From Bosea sp. 124 (GTDB lineage Bacteria > Pseudomonadota > Alphaproteobacteria > Rhizobiales > Beijerinckiaceae): 64,000 nt of DNA. Under the pieces are notes generated by a model. The model was not told where the DNA came from. It ran no database searches and saw nothing but the letters and a program-made list of their open reading frames with translations. The position numbers and the translations under genes are program-made. Numbering within the stretch: position 1 is the first letter of the stretch; each line of letters opens with the position of its first letter. Positions 8,712 to 18,441 of the stretch are shown here, piece by piece. The DNA lies in the NCBI RefSeq assembly GCF_003046175.1, contig NZ_PZZM01000001.1, positions 4,729,001 to 4,793,000 of the forward strand, read 5' to 3'.

Positions 8712-10428
8712 AACAATGTGTCTCGGCCGCGCCGCCGGGGTGGGTCACGGCCCCACCCTTGGCGGAGCCGACCGTCTGCGCGTATTTCCAGAGCGCGCCC
8801 GAGTTGTAGTCGGTCTTGCGCGGCTTCCAGTCCTTACGACGCTCCTCAAGTTCGGCATCAGAAAGGCGGACTGCGAGCTTTCCTGTGATGGCGTCGAGAT
8901 CGATGATGTCACCGTCGCGGATCAGACCGATCGGCCCGCCCACGGCCGCCTCCGGCCCGACATGGCCAACGCAGAAGCCGCGCGTCGCGCCCGAGAACCG
9001 GCCGTCGGTGATCAGCGCGACTTTGTCGCCCATGCCCTGGCCGTAGAGGGCTGCCGTGGTCGAGAGCATCTCGCGCATGCCCGGCCCGCCCTTGGGGCCC
9101 TCATAGCGGATGACCAGCACGTCGCCGACCTCGTAGCCGCGCTGGCTGACGCAGGCGAAGGCATCCTCCTCGCAATCGAAGCAGCGCGCCGGGCCGGAGA
9201 AGACCAGGCTCTCGGCCGGCATGCCGGCGATCTTCACGATCGCGCCCTCGGGCGCAAGGTTGCCTTCCAGCCCGACGACGCCGCCATTGTCGGAGAGCGG
9301 CTTGTTAGCCGGGCGGATGACGTCCTGCTCGTCGTTCCATTTCACCGAGGCGAGGTTCTCGGCGATGGTGCGGCCGGTCACGGTCATGCAGTCGCCATGC
9401 AGGAAGCCGTGGTCGAGCAGCGTCTTCATCAGCAGCGGGATGCCGCCAACCTCGAACATGTCCTTGGCGACGTATTTTCCGCCGGGCTTCAAATCGGCGA
9501 TATAGGGGGTCTTCTTGAAGATCTCGGCGACGGCGAAAAGATCGAAATCGATGCCGCATTCATGCGCGATCGCCGGCAGGTGGAGCGCGCCATTGGTCGA
9601 GCCGCCCGAGGCCGCGACGACCATTGCCGCATTCTCGAGCGCCTTGCGGGTGACGATGTCGCGCGGGCGGATATTTCTGGCGATCAGCTCCATCACCATC
9701 TCGCCGGCGGTGTAGCAGAAGGTGTCGCGGACATCGTAGGGAGCCGGCGCGCCGCAGCTATAGGGCAGCGCCAGGCCGATCGCCTCGGCGACGGTCGCCA
9801 TGGTGTTGGCGGTGAACTGCGCGCCGCAGGACCCCGAGGACGGGCAGGCCGCCTCCTCGAGTTCCTTCAGGTCCTCGTCGGACATCGCGCCGACCGAATG
9901 CTTGCCGACGGCCTCAAAGACGTCCTGCACGGTCACGGGCTTGCCCTTGAAAGTACCGGGCAGGATCGAGCCGCCATAGATGAAGATCGAGGGCACGTTG
10001 AGGCGCACCATCGCCATCATCATGCCGGGCAGCGACTTGTCGCAGCCGGCGAGGCCGACAAGCGCGTCATAGCAATGGCCGCGCATGGTCAATTCGACCG
10101 AATCGGCGATGCATTCGCGCGAGGCCAGCGAGGACTTCATACCCTGATGGCCCATGGCGATGCCGTCGGTCACGGTGATCGTGCAGAATTCGCGCGGTGT
10201 GCCCTGGGCCGAAGCGACGCCCTTCTTGACCGCCTGAGCCTGGCGCATCAGCGAGATGTTGCAAGGGGCGGCCTCGTTCCAGCAGGAGGCGACACCGACG
10301 AAGGGCTGCGAAATCTGGCGGGCGGTCATGCCCATCGCGTAATAATAGGAGCGGTGCGGGGCGCGGGCGGGGCCGACGCTCACATGCCGGCTGGGAAGCC
10401 TGGACTTGTCGAAAACACGCGCATCCAT
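8698..10428 (-). CDS. ilvD: Dihydroxy-acid dehydratase
   Basis: Iron-sulfur dehydratase of valine, leucine and isoleucine synthesis (2,3-dihydroxy-isovalerate to 2-ketoisovalerate, and the methylvalerate equivalent). The 576-residue protein carries the IlvD/Edd landmarks: [25 protein letters not shown] (cluster Cys), [51 protein letters not shown] and [18 protein letters not shown] start at the ATG at 10426-10428; the open frame extends upstream but that part is unlike the family. The 293 bp upstream (10429-10721) has no gene and presumably holds the promoter. Confidence 0.96.
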   Translation of the reverse strand: MDARVFDKSRLPSRHVSVGPARAPHRSYYYAMGMTARQISQPFVGVASCWNEAAPCNISLMRQAQAVKKGVASAQGTPREFCTITVTDGIAMGHQGMKSSLASRECIADSVELTMRGHCYDALVGLAGCDKSLPGMMMAMVRLNVPSIFIYGGSILPGTFKGKPVTVQDVFEAVGKHSVGAMSDEDLKELEEAACPSSGSCGAQFTANTMATVAEAIGLALPYSCGAPAPYDVRDTFCYTAGEMVMELIARNIRPRDIVTRKALENAAMVVAASGGSTNGALHLPAIAHECGIDFDLFAVAEIFKKTPYIADLKPGGKYVAKDMFEVGGIPLLMKTLLDHGFLHGDCMTVTGRTIAENLASVKWNDEQDVIRPANKPLSDNGGVVGLEGNLAPEGAIVKIAGMPAESLVFSGPARCFDCEEDAFACVSQRGYEVGDVLVIRYEGPKGGPGMREMLSTTAALYGQGMGDKVALITDGRFSGATRGFCVGHVGPEAAVGGPIGLIRDGDIIDLDAITGKLAVRLSDAELEERRKDWKPRKTDYNSGALWKYAQTVGSAKGGAVTHPGGAAETHCYADI

Positions 10429-10721
10429 CGTTTTTTTCCTCGTTCCACCCTGCGCTTTGACGCGCGCGGCAGATGTGCCACGCAGGTCGAGCCGGGCGCA
10501 ACGCCACACCCTCCTGCCCCGCCAGCCCGGATCCGGCTCCGCTGCGCGCAAGGCAGACTTTAATTCTTCTATATCTCAGTGACTTATCGCGGTTCCTAGC
10601 TGGGCGCGCTTTGTGGCGGCATCGCGGCAATTCCGGCCATGCAGGACGGGCCCGGTGCAATCCGCGAAACTGTTGCGCCGATGTCACAAAGCAGCAGCGG
10701 CGCGACTGGCGTCAGGCGCCG

Positions 10722-11303
10722 TCAGAGCACCATGGGCAGGACGAAGAAACCGCCGACCACCACAACCGCCAGCGCCAGCGCCGTCATCGGCAGATGCTTC
10801 TCGATGAAGATGCGGATGTCGTCGCCATAGAAGCGCAGCGCCACCGCGATCATCATGAAGAAGGTCACCCGGGAGACGACCATGCCGATGGTGAACTTCC
10901 AGATGTCGAAATGCAGGAAGCCGGACATGATCGTGACGATCTTGAACGGGATCGGCGTCAGGCCCTTGGTGACCAGCACCCAGAACCAGTAGTCCTGCGA
11001 GGTGGCGATCAGGCTCGCCGCCTTGTCCTGCAGCCCGTAGAGCGAAATCAGCCAGGAACCGACCGAATCGTAGAGCAGTGCGCCGATGGCGTAGCCGAGA
11101 TAGCCGCCGAGAACGGCGCCAAGCGAGCAGACGCCGGCATAGAACCAGGCCCGGTCAGGCCTTGCGATGCACATCGGCAGGAGAAGCGGCAACGGCGGCA
11201 GCGGGCTGAACGAGCTTTCGACGAAGGTCAGCGCGAAGAGCAGCCACGGGGCGCCCGGGTGGGACGCGTAGGAAACGCACCAATCATAGGCTCGCTTGAG
11301 CAT
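10722..11303 (-). CDS. YqaA/DedA-like (VTT-domain) inner-membrane protein
   Basis: A 193-residue multi-pass protein of the YqaA branch of the DedA/VTT superfamily. It has the acidic motif FVESSFSPLPPLPLLLPM near residue 25, a Gly-rich helix pair (GAVLGGYLGYAIG) and the second conserved loop KGLTPIPFKIVTIMSG. About five membrane segments are visible. Homologues are thought to handle lipids or proton-coupled transport; the E. coli YqaA role is unproven. The gene stands alone between ilvD and the valS region. Confidence 0.82.
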   Translation of the reverse strand: MLKRAYDWCVSYASHPGAPWLLFALTFVESSFSPLPPLPLLLPMCIARPDRAWFYAGVCSLGAVLGGYLGYAIGALLYDSVGSWLISLYGLQDKAASLIATSQDYWFWVLVTKGLTPIPFKIVTIMSGFLHFDIWKFTIGMVVSRVTFFMMIAVALRFYGDDIRIFIEKHLPMTALALAVVVVGGFFVLPMVL

Positions 11304-11482
11304 AGCGTGGGAACAACCGGTCCTGGGTTATCGGCATCGAGGCGCATGGCGGGCTTGCACCCGACGCGCATCTAAACCGTCTCGACGTGAGAATGCCAGA
11401 GTTGTCTTACGCCAACGTCAATTTGAAGACGGAGCCGTGGCGCGAAGCGGGCACGGCCCGGTCGCTCGAGTCCGAAATTCGG

Positions 11483-11518
11483 GTCATCCCGGGCGCCCAA
11501 AGGGCGATCCGGGACGAC
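11483..11518. repeat. Short palindromic intergenic repeat
   Basis: Outer arms GTCATCCCGG (11483-11492) and CCGGGACGAC (11509-11518) pair with one mismatch. An inner GCCC-AAAG-GGC stem sits between them. The arm sequence matches the outer arm of the repeat at 50277-50390, so the two may belong to one family, this copy being a short form. It lies in the 269-bp gap between the YqaA gene and valS, which shows nothing else I can name. Confidence 0.6.
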
Positions 11519-11572
11519 GCGTGCTGCTGTCCGCTCATGCGGAGAGCGGCGGCCAGAGAGCGGCGGCGACGA

Positions 11573-14392
11573 CTAGGACAGCCGCGCCAGCGCCTCGGCG
11601 ATCTTGAGCTTGCGGGCCTCGGCCGCAGCCTTGCGGTCGCGATTCTCCTCGACGATCTCGTCGGGCGCGCGGGCCATGAAATCGGGATTGCCGAGCTTCT
11701 TGTCGACGACCGTGATGTCCTGATCGAGCTTCGCCATCTCCTTGGTCAGGCGCACCCGTTCTACGTCCAGATCGATGATGCCGGCAAGCGGCAGCGCCGC
11801 GACCTCGCCGCGCACGATGATCTGGGCCGATTGTGCCGGCGAGGTTGCCGCGAAGGCGATTTCCGAGATGCGAGCGAGGCGCTCGATCATCGGCGCCCAC
11901 GCCTCGACCGTCGCGCGCGTCGCAGCGGAAGCGTTGACGAGCACGAGCGGTGCCTGCGTCCCGGCCGGCACATTGACCTCGGAGCGGACGGAGCGGATGT
12001 CGGAAATCAGGTCGACGACGAAGCCGATCTCGGCCTCGGCCGCCTCGTCCTTGAGCGCCGAGAGATCGGGCCAGCGCGTCAGGCAGACGAGCGCATCGTC
12101 ACCCTCTTTCAGCTTGCGGGGAGCGCCCTCGCCTGCCTTCTGCGCCCAGAGCTCCTCGGTGAGGAAGGGCATGAAGGGGTGCAGGAGCTGGCAGATCAGG
12201 TCGAGACAAAAGGCGACCGTCGCCTGCGTCTCCGCCTTCCCGGCCGGGTCGACGCCCTCGCCCTGAAGCACCGGCTTGGCGAGTTCGAGATACCAGTCGC
12301 AGAACTGGTTCCAGACGAAGCGATAGGCCGATCCAGCCGCCTCATTGAAGCGGAAGGTCGGGATGCCGGCCGCGATGCCTTCGGCTGCGGTCGCGGCCTC
12401 GCTCAGGATCCAGCGATTGAGCGGCAGCTTCACGGTCGTCGGATCGAAGCCCTCGGTGCGGGCGCAGCCGTTCAGCTCGGCGAAGCGGGCCGCGTTCCAG
12501 ATCTTGGTCGCGAAGTTGCGGTAGCCCTCGACGCGCGACGTCGCCAGCTTGATGTCGCGCCCTTGCGCCGCCATCGCCGCCAGCGTGAAGCGCAGCGCGT
12601 CGGCGCCGTACTGGTCGACCAGCGTCAGCGGATCGATGACGTTGCCCTTCGACTTCGACATCTTCGCGCCCTTCTCGTCGCGAACGATGGCGTGGATGTA
12701 GACCTCCCTGAACGGCACCTCGTCCATGAAGTTGAGGCCCATCATCATCATCCGGGCGACCCAGAAGAAGATGATGTCGAACGCCGTCACCAGCGTCGCG
12801 GTCGGGTAGTAGCGCTTGAGCTCGTCCGTCTCGCCCGGCCAGCCCAGCGTCGAGAACGGCCACAGCGCCGAGGAGAACCAGGTGTCGAGTACGTCCTCGT
12901 CGCGGGTGAGCTGAACCGCGCCGCCGTAATGGCCGAGCGCGAGCGCCTGGGCGCCGGCTTCCGATTCGGCGACGAAGCACTCGCCATCGGGACCGTACCA
13001 GGCCGGGATCTGATGCCCCCACCAGAGCTGGCGCGAGACGCACCAGGGCTCGATGTTCTCCAGCCAATCGTAATAGACCTTGGTCCAGCTTTCGGGCGTG
13101 AACTTGGTGCGGCCGTCCTGCACCGCCTTCAGGGCGCGGTTGGCCAGCGGCTTGACGTCGACATACCACTGGTCGGTCAGCCAGGGCTCGATCACCACGT
13201 CGGAGCGGTCACCATGGGGGACGGTGTGGCCGTTCGGCTCGACCTTGGCCAGAAGGCCGCGCTCGGCCATCATCGCAACGACGGCCTTGCGAGCAGCGAA
13301 GCGATCGAGCCCGTGAAGCGCCAGCGTCGGCGCCTCCGGTGCGCTGCCGACGAGGAAGTCCTCGTTGTCCGCAAGCAGGATCCTGGCCTCGCCGTCGAGG
13401 ATGTTGATGACGGCGAGCCTGTGGCGCTTACCGACCTCGAAGTCGTTGAAGTCGTGCGCCGGGGTGATCTTGACCGCGCCGGTGCCCTTCTCGGGATCGG
13501 CATAGTCGTCGCCGAAGACCGGGATGACACGGCCGACCAGCGGCAGGATCGCGTTCCGGCCGATCAGGTGCCCGAGGGTCTCGTTCTCCGGGTGCACGGC
13601 GACGCCGGTGTCGCCCAGCATCGTCTCCGGCCGCGTCGTCGCCACCGTGATGAAGGTCGCGGCATCGTCGGCGTCATAGGTCGCGCCTTCGAGCGGGTAG
13701 TTGAAATAGTAGAGATGGCCGTTCGGGTCCTTGTTCAGGACCTTCTCGAGCTTGGCTGAGTTGAATGCCTCCTCGCCGCCGCGCTGCCATTTGAACGAGC
13801 CGGTCTTCTCGACCTGCAGGACTTCGAGGTCCGAGATCGCGGTCTGGAACTTCGGGTCCCAGTTCACCAGCCGCTTGGCGCGGTAGATCAGGCCCTGACG
13901 ATGCAGCCCGACGAAGACCTTGAGCACGGCGGCGCTCAGGCCTTCATCCATGGTGAAGCGCTCGCGCGACCAGTCGCAGGAGGCGCCCAGCCGCTTCAAC
14001 TGGTTGACGATCGTCCCGCCCGACTCTTCCTTCCATTTCCAGACCTCGGCCAGGAAGGCCTCGCGGCCCATGCTGCGACGGTCGGTCTTGTTCTCGGCGG
14101 CAAGCCTGCGCTCGACGACCATCTGAGTCGCGATACCGGCATGGTCGGTACCGGGCTGCCAGAGCACGTCCTTGCCGCGCATGCGCTCGAAGCGGCAGAG
14201 CACGTCCTGCAGCGTGTTGTTGAGGGCGTGGCCCATATGCAGCGAGCCCGTCACGTTCGGCGGCGGGATCACGATGCAATAGGGCTCGGCGCCGGGCTGC
14301 GCACCGCGACCGGCGGCGAAGGCGTTCGCCTCCTCCCAGGCCTTGCTGATCCGCGCCTCGACGGCGGCCGGCTCGAATGTCTTGTCCATCAT
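11573..14392 (-). CDS. valS: Valyl-tRNA synthetase
   Basis: Class I synthetase that charges tRNA-Val and edits mischarged threonine; 939 residues, the usual size. HMGH (the HIGH motif) is in PPPNVTGSLHMGHALN near residue 46, and KMSKSKGNVIDP is the KMSKS loop. The editing (CP1) domain includes TTRPETMLGDTGVAVHP. An anticodon-binding domain follows (NRWILSE, QFCDWYLELAKP). A C-terminal coiled coil ends the protein (LTKEMAKLDQDITVVDKKLGN). ATGATG at 14387-14392 offers two equivalent starts. The gene probably forms its own unit; I see no T-box-like leader, as expected outside Firmicutes. Confidence 0.97.
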   Translation of the reverse strand: MMDKTFEPAAVEARISKAWEEANAFAAGRGAQPGAEPYCIVIPPPNVTGSLHMGHALNNTLQDVLCRFERMRGKDVLWQPGTDHAGIATQMVVERRLAAENKTDRRSMGREAFLAEVWKWKEESGGTIVNQLKRLGASCDWSRERFTMDEGLSAAVLKVFVGLHRQGLIYRAKRLVNWDPKFQTAISDLEVLQVEKTGSFKWQRGGEEAFNSAKLEKVLNKDPNGHLYYFNYPLEGATYDADDAATFITVATTRPETMLGDTGVAVHPENETLGHLIGRNAILPLVGRVIPVFGDDYADPEKGTGAVKITPAHDFNDFEVGKRHRLAVINILDGEARILLADNEDFLVGSAPEAPTLALHGLDRFAARKAVVAMMAERGLLAKVEPNGHTVPHGDRSDVVIEPWLTDQWYVDVKPLANRALKAVQDGRTKFTPESWTKVYYDWLENIEPWCVSRQLWWGHQIPAWYGPDGECFVAESEAGAQALALGHYGGAVQLTRDEDVLDTWFSSALWPFSTLGWPGETDELKRYYPTATLVTAFDIIFFWVARMMMMGLNFMDEVPFREVYIHAIVRDEKGAKMSKSKGNVIDPLTLVDQYGADALRFTLAAMAAQGRDIKLATSRVEGYRNFATKIWNAARFAELNGCARTEGFDPTTVKLPLNRWILSEAATAAEGIAAGIPTFRFNEAAGSAYRFVWNQFCDWYLELAKPVLQGEGVDPAGKAETQATVAFCLDLICQLLHPFMPFLTEELWAQKAGEGAPRKLKEGDDALVCLTRWPDLSALKDEAAEAEIGFVVDLISDIRSVRSEVNVPAGTQAPLVLVNASAATRATVEAWAPMIERLARISEIAFAATSPAQSAQIIVRGEVAALPLAGIIDLDVERVRLTKEMAKLDQDITVVDKKLGNPDFMARAPDEIVEENRDRKAAAEARKLKIAEALARLS

Positions 14393-14551
14393 CGCTTCGC
14401 TCGAACGCAAAACGGCCGGGGTCATGCCCCGGCCGCGAGATTTAAGGCCTGAAAGGTCGGAGGACTTAAGAACCCAAGGACCCCCCTCGCGTCAACCTTG
14501 GCCGCCACGCCGGCCGGTTGCGGGCCGGAAGGTGCGCCCGGCGCGCGCCCG

Positions 14552-15127
14552 TCAGCCGGCGAGGCTCGACTGGAGGAACCAGAGCGCCTTGTCGAGCATC
14601 CGGGAATAGCCGGTCAGCAGATCGGCGGTGCCGGCGTCACCGGCCTCGTCGCTGGCGTCGATCGCTTCGCGGACGAGATTGGCGGTGTCGGCATAACGTT
14701 CGATCAGCGCATCGAGATGGTCTTTCACCGCGACGATGTCGGTCGGATAGGGCGTAAGGGCCGAGGAGGCCGCGGTCGTCTGCGTCGTGCCGAAGGCGAT
14801 GCCGCCGAGCTGGGCGATGCGCTCGGCGACGGTATCGACGTGGTCGTCGAGTTCCTTACGGAAACCGTCCAGCATCAGATGGATGCCGATGAAGCCCGGA
14901 CCCTTCAGGTTCCAATGCGCCTGCTTGGTCAGCAATGCGAGATCGATGCCGTCGGCGAGGCGCGCATTGAGCAGCCCGGCGATCTGGCTCTTGGTATTGG
15001 AGGCGAGATCGACCTTGCTGGTCTTGACGATCCTGGAGGTGACAGTCTTGGCGGAGGCCGTCTTGGCGGCGTTCCGGGGCACGGCGGCCGGCTTGCTGCC
15101 GGCGGTGCTCGATGCGGGCTTCTTCAT
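14552..15127 (-). CDS. dps: Dps-family ferritin-like DNA protection protein
   Basis: A 191-residue Dps/starvation protein. These form 12-mers that oxidise and store iron with peroxide and often bind DNA. The core starts near residue 45. The inter-subunit ferroxidase ligands are visible: KQAHWNLKGPGF (His71) and LDGFRKELDDHVDTVAERI (Asp/Glu). Residues 1-38 form a Lys/Ala/Thr-rich tail (SKPAAVPRNAAKTASAKT) longer than usual, plausibly a DNA-binding arm. The ATG at 15127 has GAGGA upstream. It is divergent from the pyridoxamine-oxidase-like gene; 15128-15298 holds both promoters. Confidence 0.92.
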   Translation of the reverse strand: MKKPASSTAGSKPAAVPRNAAKTASAKTVTSRIVKTSKVDLASNTKSQIAGLLNARLADGIDLALLTKQAHWNLKGPGFIGIHLMLDGFRKELDDHVDTVAERIAQLGGIAFGTTQTTAASSALTPYPTDIVAVKDHLDALIERYADTANLVREAIDASDEAGDAGTADLLTGYSRMLDKALWFLQSSLAG

Positions 15128-15298
15128 GGTGTGATCCTCGAAGGGTTCAGCGGGCCGGGGCAACATAGGCCCCGAGGCCAATACGTGCCAGCGCAGCGCC
15201 CGTTCCATTCCGGCCGCCCCGGCCGCATTCCGATGATGAAAGACGGAACCGTCGCGCCATCCACCGGTTGAAGCTGCAGGCAAGTGAGGAGCTTCATC

Positions 15299-15784
15299 AT
15301 GACCCATCATTCCGACCGGGACCGCGTCTGGGATCTCATCGACGACATCAAGTTCGCGATGCTGGTCACCCATGACGGCGAAGGCGACGAACTGCGCGCC
15401 CGTCCGATGCACGCCCATGGCAAGCGCGAGGAAGACGCGATCTATTTCCTGACCGACCGCCGTCACCACAAGGACGACGAGATCAGCCTGAACGAGAACG
15501 TCTGCGTCGCCTTCGCCGACAACAGCGGCATGCGCTATGTCTCCGTGACCGGGACTGCGACCGTGGTCGACGACCGCGCCCGTGTTCACGCGCTCTGGGA
15601 CCCAAGCAACAACGCCTTCTGGGACAGCAAGGACGATCCCAATATCCGCGTCCTGCGGGTGCGGCCCTCGATGGCCGAATTCTGGGCCAGCCCCGGGAAG
15701 ATCGTCACCACCGTCAAGATGGCGGCGGCAGCCCTGACCGGGGCCAAGCCCGATCTCGGCATCAACAGGAAGGTGGCGCTCTGA
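15299..15784 (+). CDS. Pyridoxamine 5'-phosphate oxidase-like (general stress protein 26 type) flavoprotein
   Basis: A 161-residue split-barrel protein of the PNPOx-like superfamily, close to the general stress protein 26 group (PF16242). Typical segments are FAMLVTHDGEGDELRARPMHAHGK, IYFLTDRRHHKDDEI, VCVAFADNSGMRYVSVTGTA and VRVRPSMAEFWASPGKI. Such proteins bind FMN, FAD or F420; substrates are mostly unknown. The start at 15299 has GTGAGGAG directly upstream. Its stop codon overlaps the next ATG, so the pair is translationally coupled. Its position divergent from dps fits a stress-related role. Confidence 0.87.
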   Translation: MTHHSDRDRVWDLIDDIKFAMLVTHDGEGDELRARPMHAHGKREEDAIYFLTDRRHHKDDEISLNENVCVAFADNSGMRYVSVTGTATVVDDRARVHALWDPSNNAFWDSKDDPNIRVLRVRPSMAEFWASPGKIVTTVKMAAAALTGAKPDLGINRKVAL

Positions 15785-16014
15785 TGAATCTGCTCGTTCA
15801 CGCCGTCGGCGCCTGGATCGCGGCGGAAGCTGCCTCCGGACGCTATCCGCGGCCGGTCGCCGTCGGGCTCTCGATGCTGATCGCACGCCTCGGCGCTCCG
15901 ACCGCGGCGATGACGATGCTAGCCTTCGCGGTCAAGCGCCTGAACGAGGCGGGCGCCTTCGAGCGGCTGAAGACCGCGCCGTCCCCGCGACGCCGGCCGA
16001 TCCGGGCGCGCTGA
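15784..16014 (+). CDS. Small hypothetical protein coupled to the stress flavoprotein
   Basis: A 76-residue protein with no family I recognise. It has a weakly hydrophobic Ala-rich N-terminal half (residues ~5-50, with AVGLSMLIARLGAPTAAMTML resembling a short membrane or amphipathic helix) and a basic, Pro-rich tail (PSPRRRPIRAR). Its ATG shares the A of the preceding TGA, strong evidence that it is translated. It probably acts with, or is regulated with, the upstream flavoprotein. Confidence 0.6.
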   Translation: MNLLVHAVGAWIAAEAASGRYPRPVAVGLSMLIARLGAPTAAMTMLAFAVKRLNEAGAFERLKTAPSPRRRPIRAR

Positions 16015-16050
16015 CGCGCCATGCCGTCGGTCAACGGTGTGCGCGGCGGC

Positions 16051-16647
16051 TCAGTTGCGGCCGCCGCGGGCTACTCGTTCGATCTCCGCGCGGACGAGCC
16101 GCTCGACCATGGTCGGCAGGTTGTCGTCGAGCCAGGATTTAAGCATCGGCTTCAGCATGTCCTTGACGAGGTCTTCGAGCGTACGGGCATTGTTCGTCAG
16201 GACGGTGTGAGCGAGCTGGCCGAAAGCGCTGGTGACGGTCGAACTCGTCTGGTCGGACAGCAACTGCGCCATGTCGAACGAAGGCGGGGCATGCCGCGGC
16301 GCTTCGGTCGCGGCGGCGAAGACCGGCGGCTCGACCGGCTCCGGCATGACCATGACCGGCTCGGGTTCCGGGGCGGGCTCGGGCGGAGGGGGATCGAGGA
16401 AATCGATGTCGCCGTCGTCCGGTGGCGGCGCGTCCGGCTCGGGAGCAGCTTCCGGTTCGGGAATGAGAGCGGCCTCGGCTCCGAGGTCGAGCACGTCCTC
16501 GTCGATATCGACCGGCTCGGGCTCGCTGGCCGGAGCGGCATCGGCCTCCGGCTCGGCGGGCTTGACCTCGTCATCCGCGATGATCCGCCGGATGGAGGCA
16601 AGAATCTCCTCCATCGACGGTTCGTTGGGCTTCGGTTGCGCGCTCAT
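16051..16647 (-). CDS. popZ: PopZ-type polar organising protein (DUF2497)
   Basis: A 198-residue homologue of Caulobacter PopZ, which self-assembles at the cell pole and tethers the ParB-origin complex. Layout matches the family. The short N-terminal helix is MEEILASIRRIIADDE (residues 12-27). A long acidic Pro/Glu/Asp-rich disordered region follows (about 28-125). The conserved C-terminal helices are LEDLVKDMLKPMLKSWLDDN and LPTMVERLVRAEIERVARG. The ATG at 16647 is preferred; an extension to 16662 adds five unconserved residues. tolC lies upstream on the same strand at 229 bp distance. Confidence 0.9.
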   Translation of the reverse strand: MSAQPKPNEPSMEEILASIRRIIADDEVKPAEPEADAAPASEPEPVDIDEDVLDLGAEAALIPEPEAAPEPDAPPPDDGDIDFLDPPPPEPAPEPEPVMVMPEPVEPPVFAAATEAPRHAPPSFDMAQLLSDQTSSTVTSAFGQLAHTVLTNNARTLEDLVKDMLKPMLKSWLDDNLPTMVERLVRAEIERVARGGRN

Positions 16648-16875
16648 CTGGATCCGGACCACTCGACTCCGGGCGCACCGGTAGAATCAACGCCGCCCGA
16701 TTATCGAGTATTTCACGCGAGCGATCTCAGGCAAGGCGGCATGCCCTTCCGCCCACAGGGAAATCCGGCCTGTTGCGCGAATGTCGATATCGCCCCGCTC
16801 CACAGGCCGCGTGCCGGTCGATTCAAAACAAGAAACGCGATGGCGCCGTCCGGGCTCGTGGCCGGGCCGGAGGCC

Positions 16876-18315
16876 TTACCGTCCGTCTGGTGTCTGCGTT
16901 CCCCAGAGGAGTCCCTTGACCTGGTCGTAGTGCCGTCTGGCGTCGTAGACCTCGGCCTTGAGCCTGAGGGTTTCGGCGGAGAGGCGGCCGATGGCGGAGA
17001 GCACGGCATAGGAGGCGACGACGCGGTCGCGCTGGGCGGTCACCAGGGTAGAGCGGGCGCTGACCAGCTCCTGCTGGGCGTTGAGCACGTCGAGCGTGGT
17101 GCGCTGGCCGACCTTGGCCTCCTCGCGCACGCCGGCGAGGGCGGTCTCCGCCGCCTGGACCTGGGCCTGGGCGGCGACGATCTGGGCCTTGGCGGCCTCG
17201 TGCGCGCCCCAGGCCGAGACCACCGCGGCGCGCACCGTGTCGCGCTGGCTGTCGACCTCGATCCGGCGCTGGCCGGCGGTCTCCTTGGCCTGCCGCGTCC
17301 GCGAATAGACCTGGCCGCCCTCGTAGATCGGGATCGTCAGCGTGCCGACGACGCTGGCCGAGGTGCGGTTGTCGCCGAAGCTGGTGACGTCGTAGCGCTG
17401 CTGCACGAGGCCGCGCACGCCGAGCACCGGATAGAGATCGGCCTCGGTGACCTTGACCTGCAGCTCCGCCGCATCGACGCCATGCAGCGAGGCGATGATG
17501 GCGGGGTGGCCGACGAGCGCGCCGTTGAGCGCGGCCGGCAGCGATTTCGGCAAAAGGTTCTCGACCGGGCGGCCGGGCGCGAGCTGCTTCGGCTCGGCGC
17601 CGACATTCTGGCGGTAGCGCGCGATCGAGGTCTTGAGGTTCGATTCGGCCAGGATCGCCTGCGACTGCGACTGCGACAGGCGCGCCTCGGCCTGGGCCAC
17701 GTCGGTGCGCGTCACCTCGCCGACCTGGAAGCGGTCGCGCGTCTGGCGCAGCTGCTCCTCCAGAACCTCGACGTTGTTGCGGTTGAGCGTCAGGATCGCG
17801 GTGTCGCGCAAGACGTTCATATAGGAGGTCGCGGCATCGAGCAGGACGTTCTGCTCGGTGTTGCGCAGGGCCGCGCGGGCGCCGAGCACCTGCGATTCGG
17901 CCTGGCCGACGGAGCTGCGCGTCTTGCCGCCGTCGAAGATGTTCTGGTCGATCTGCACGCCGGCGCCGCGCGGGCCGAGCCGCGAGGTCGCGCTCCCGAG
18001 GCCCGGGAGGTTCGAATCGGTGATGCTGGCGCCAATATCGGCCGAGGCCGTGATCCGCGGCCGATAGCCCGACAGCGCCTGCGGCACGTTCTCGTTGGTG
18101 GCGCGAACCGAGGCGCGCTGCGCATTCAGCGTCGGATTGCCCGAATACGCCCGCGACAAAGCCGCATCCATCGTCTGCGACAACGCAGACGTCGAAACGC
18201 CCGAAACAAGCGCAAGGCCGAAGGCGGCGGCAAAACCGAGCCCGGCGGTCTTTGTGTGGTTATTCCGTCGTGTCACCGGACGCCTCATGTGCGGACTCAA
18301 GTCGCGCCTAGGCAT
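16876..18315 (-). CDS. tolC: TolC-family outer membrane efflux channel
   Basis: A 479-residue outer-membrane factor, the trans-envelope channel for type I secretion and tripartite drug efflux. After a long positively charged start and a hydrophobic signal (TAGLGFAAAFGLALVSGVSTSALSQ) the two OEP repeats are visible. Each has coiled coils and beta segments: AYSGNPTLNAQRASVRATNENVPQA and ASVVGTLTIPIYEGGQVYSRTRQAKET. The end is WGTQTPDGR. An alternative ATG at 18288 would shorten the N-terminus by nine residues. No pump genes are adjacent, which is usual for a shared TolC. Confidence 0.93.
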   Translation of the reverse strand: MPRRDLSPHMRRPVTRRNNHTKTAGLGFAAAFGLALVSGVSTSALSQTMDAALSRAYSGNPTLNAQRASVRATNENVPQALSGYRPRITASADIGASITDSNLPGLGSATSRLGPRGAGVQIDQNIFDGGKTRSSVGQAESQVLGARAALRNTEQNVLLDAATSYMNVLRDTAILTLNRNNVEVLEEQLRQTRDRFQVGEVTRTDVAQAEARLSQSQSQAILAESNLKTSIARYRQNVGAEPKQLAPGRPVENLLPKSLPAALNGALVGHPAIIASLHGVDAAELQVKVTEADLYPVLGVRGLVQQRYDVTSFGDNRTSASVVGTLTIPIYEGGQVYSRTRQAKETAGQRRIEVDSQRDTVRAAVVSAWGAHEAAKAQIVAAQAQVQAAETALAGVREEAKVGQRTTLDVLNAQQELVSARSTLVTAQRDRVVASYAVLSAIGRLSAETLRLKAEVYDARRHYDQVKGLLWGTQTPDGR

Positions 18316-18399
18316 CGCCCCAGCCTCGGCATACTAGTAAAGTGCTACATAACCCGCCCTGCCCCGCCCGCCAACGCGCAGACCGGGCCCGGCGGGCTT

Positions 18400-18441
18400 T
18401 GAGTTTCACAGTGCCGCAAAAATGCGACACTGTGAAACTCA
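18400..18441. other. Long near-perfect hairpin at the end of the isoaspartate methyltransferase gene
   Basis: Arms TGAGTTTCACAGTG (18400-18413) and CACTGTGAAACTCA (18428-18441) are exact complements (14 bp). Inside, CGCA and TGCG extend the stem across one mismatch around an AAAA loop. The element begins inside the methyltransferase stop codon and lies upstream of tolC. It lacks a T tract on either strand, so it is not a standard intrinsic terminator. It could be a 3' transcript stabiliser or a protein-binding palindrome. Confidence 0.75.

Noticed and set aside
8236..10563. 775-codon plus-strand frame over ilvD
   Set aside because: Shadow frame; ilvD on the minus strand has all family motifs.
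11387..13759. 790-codon plus-strand frame over valS
   Set aside because: Shadow frame of the valyl-tRNA synthetase gene; composition biased to Arg, Gly and Asp.
16021..18402. 793-codon plus-strand frame across popZ and tolC
   Set aside because: It spans two real minus-strand genes and their gap; no plausible start or domain.
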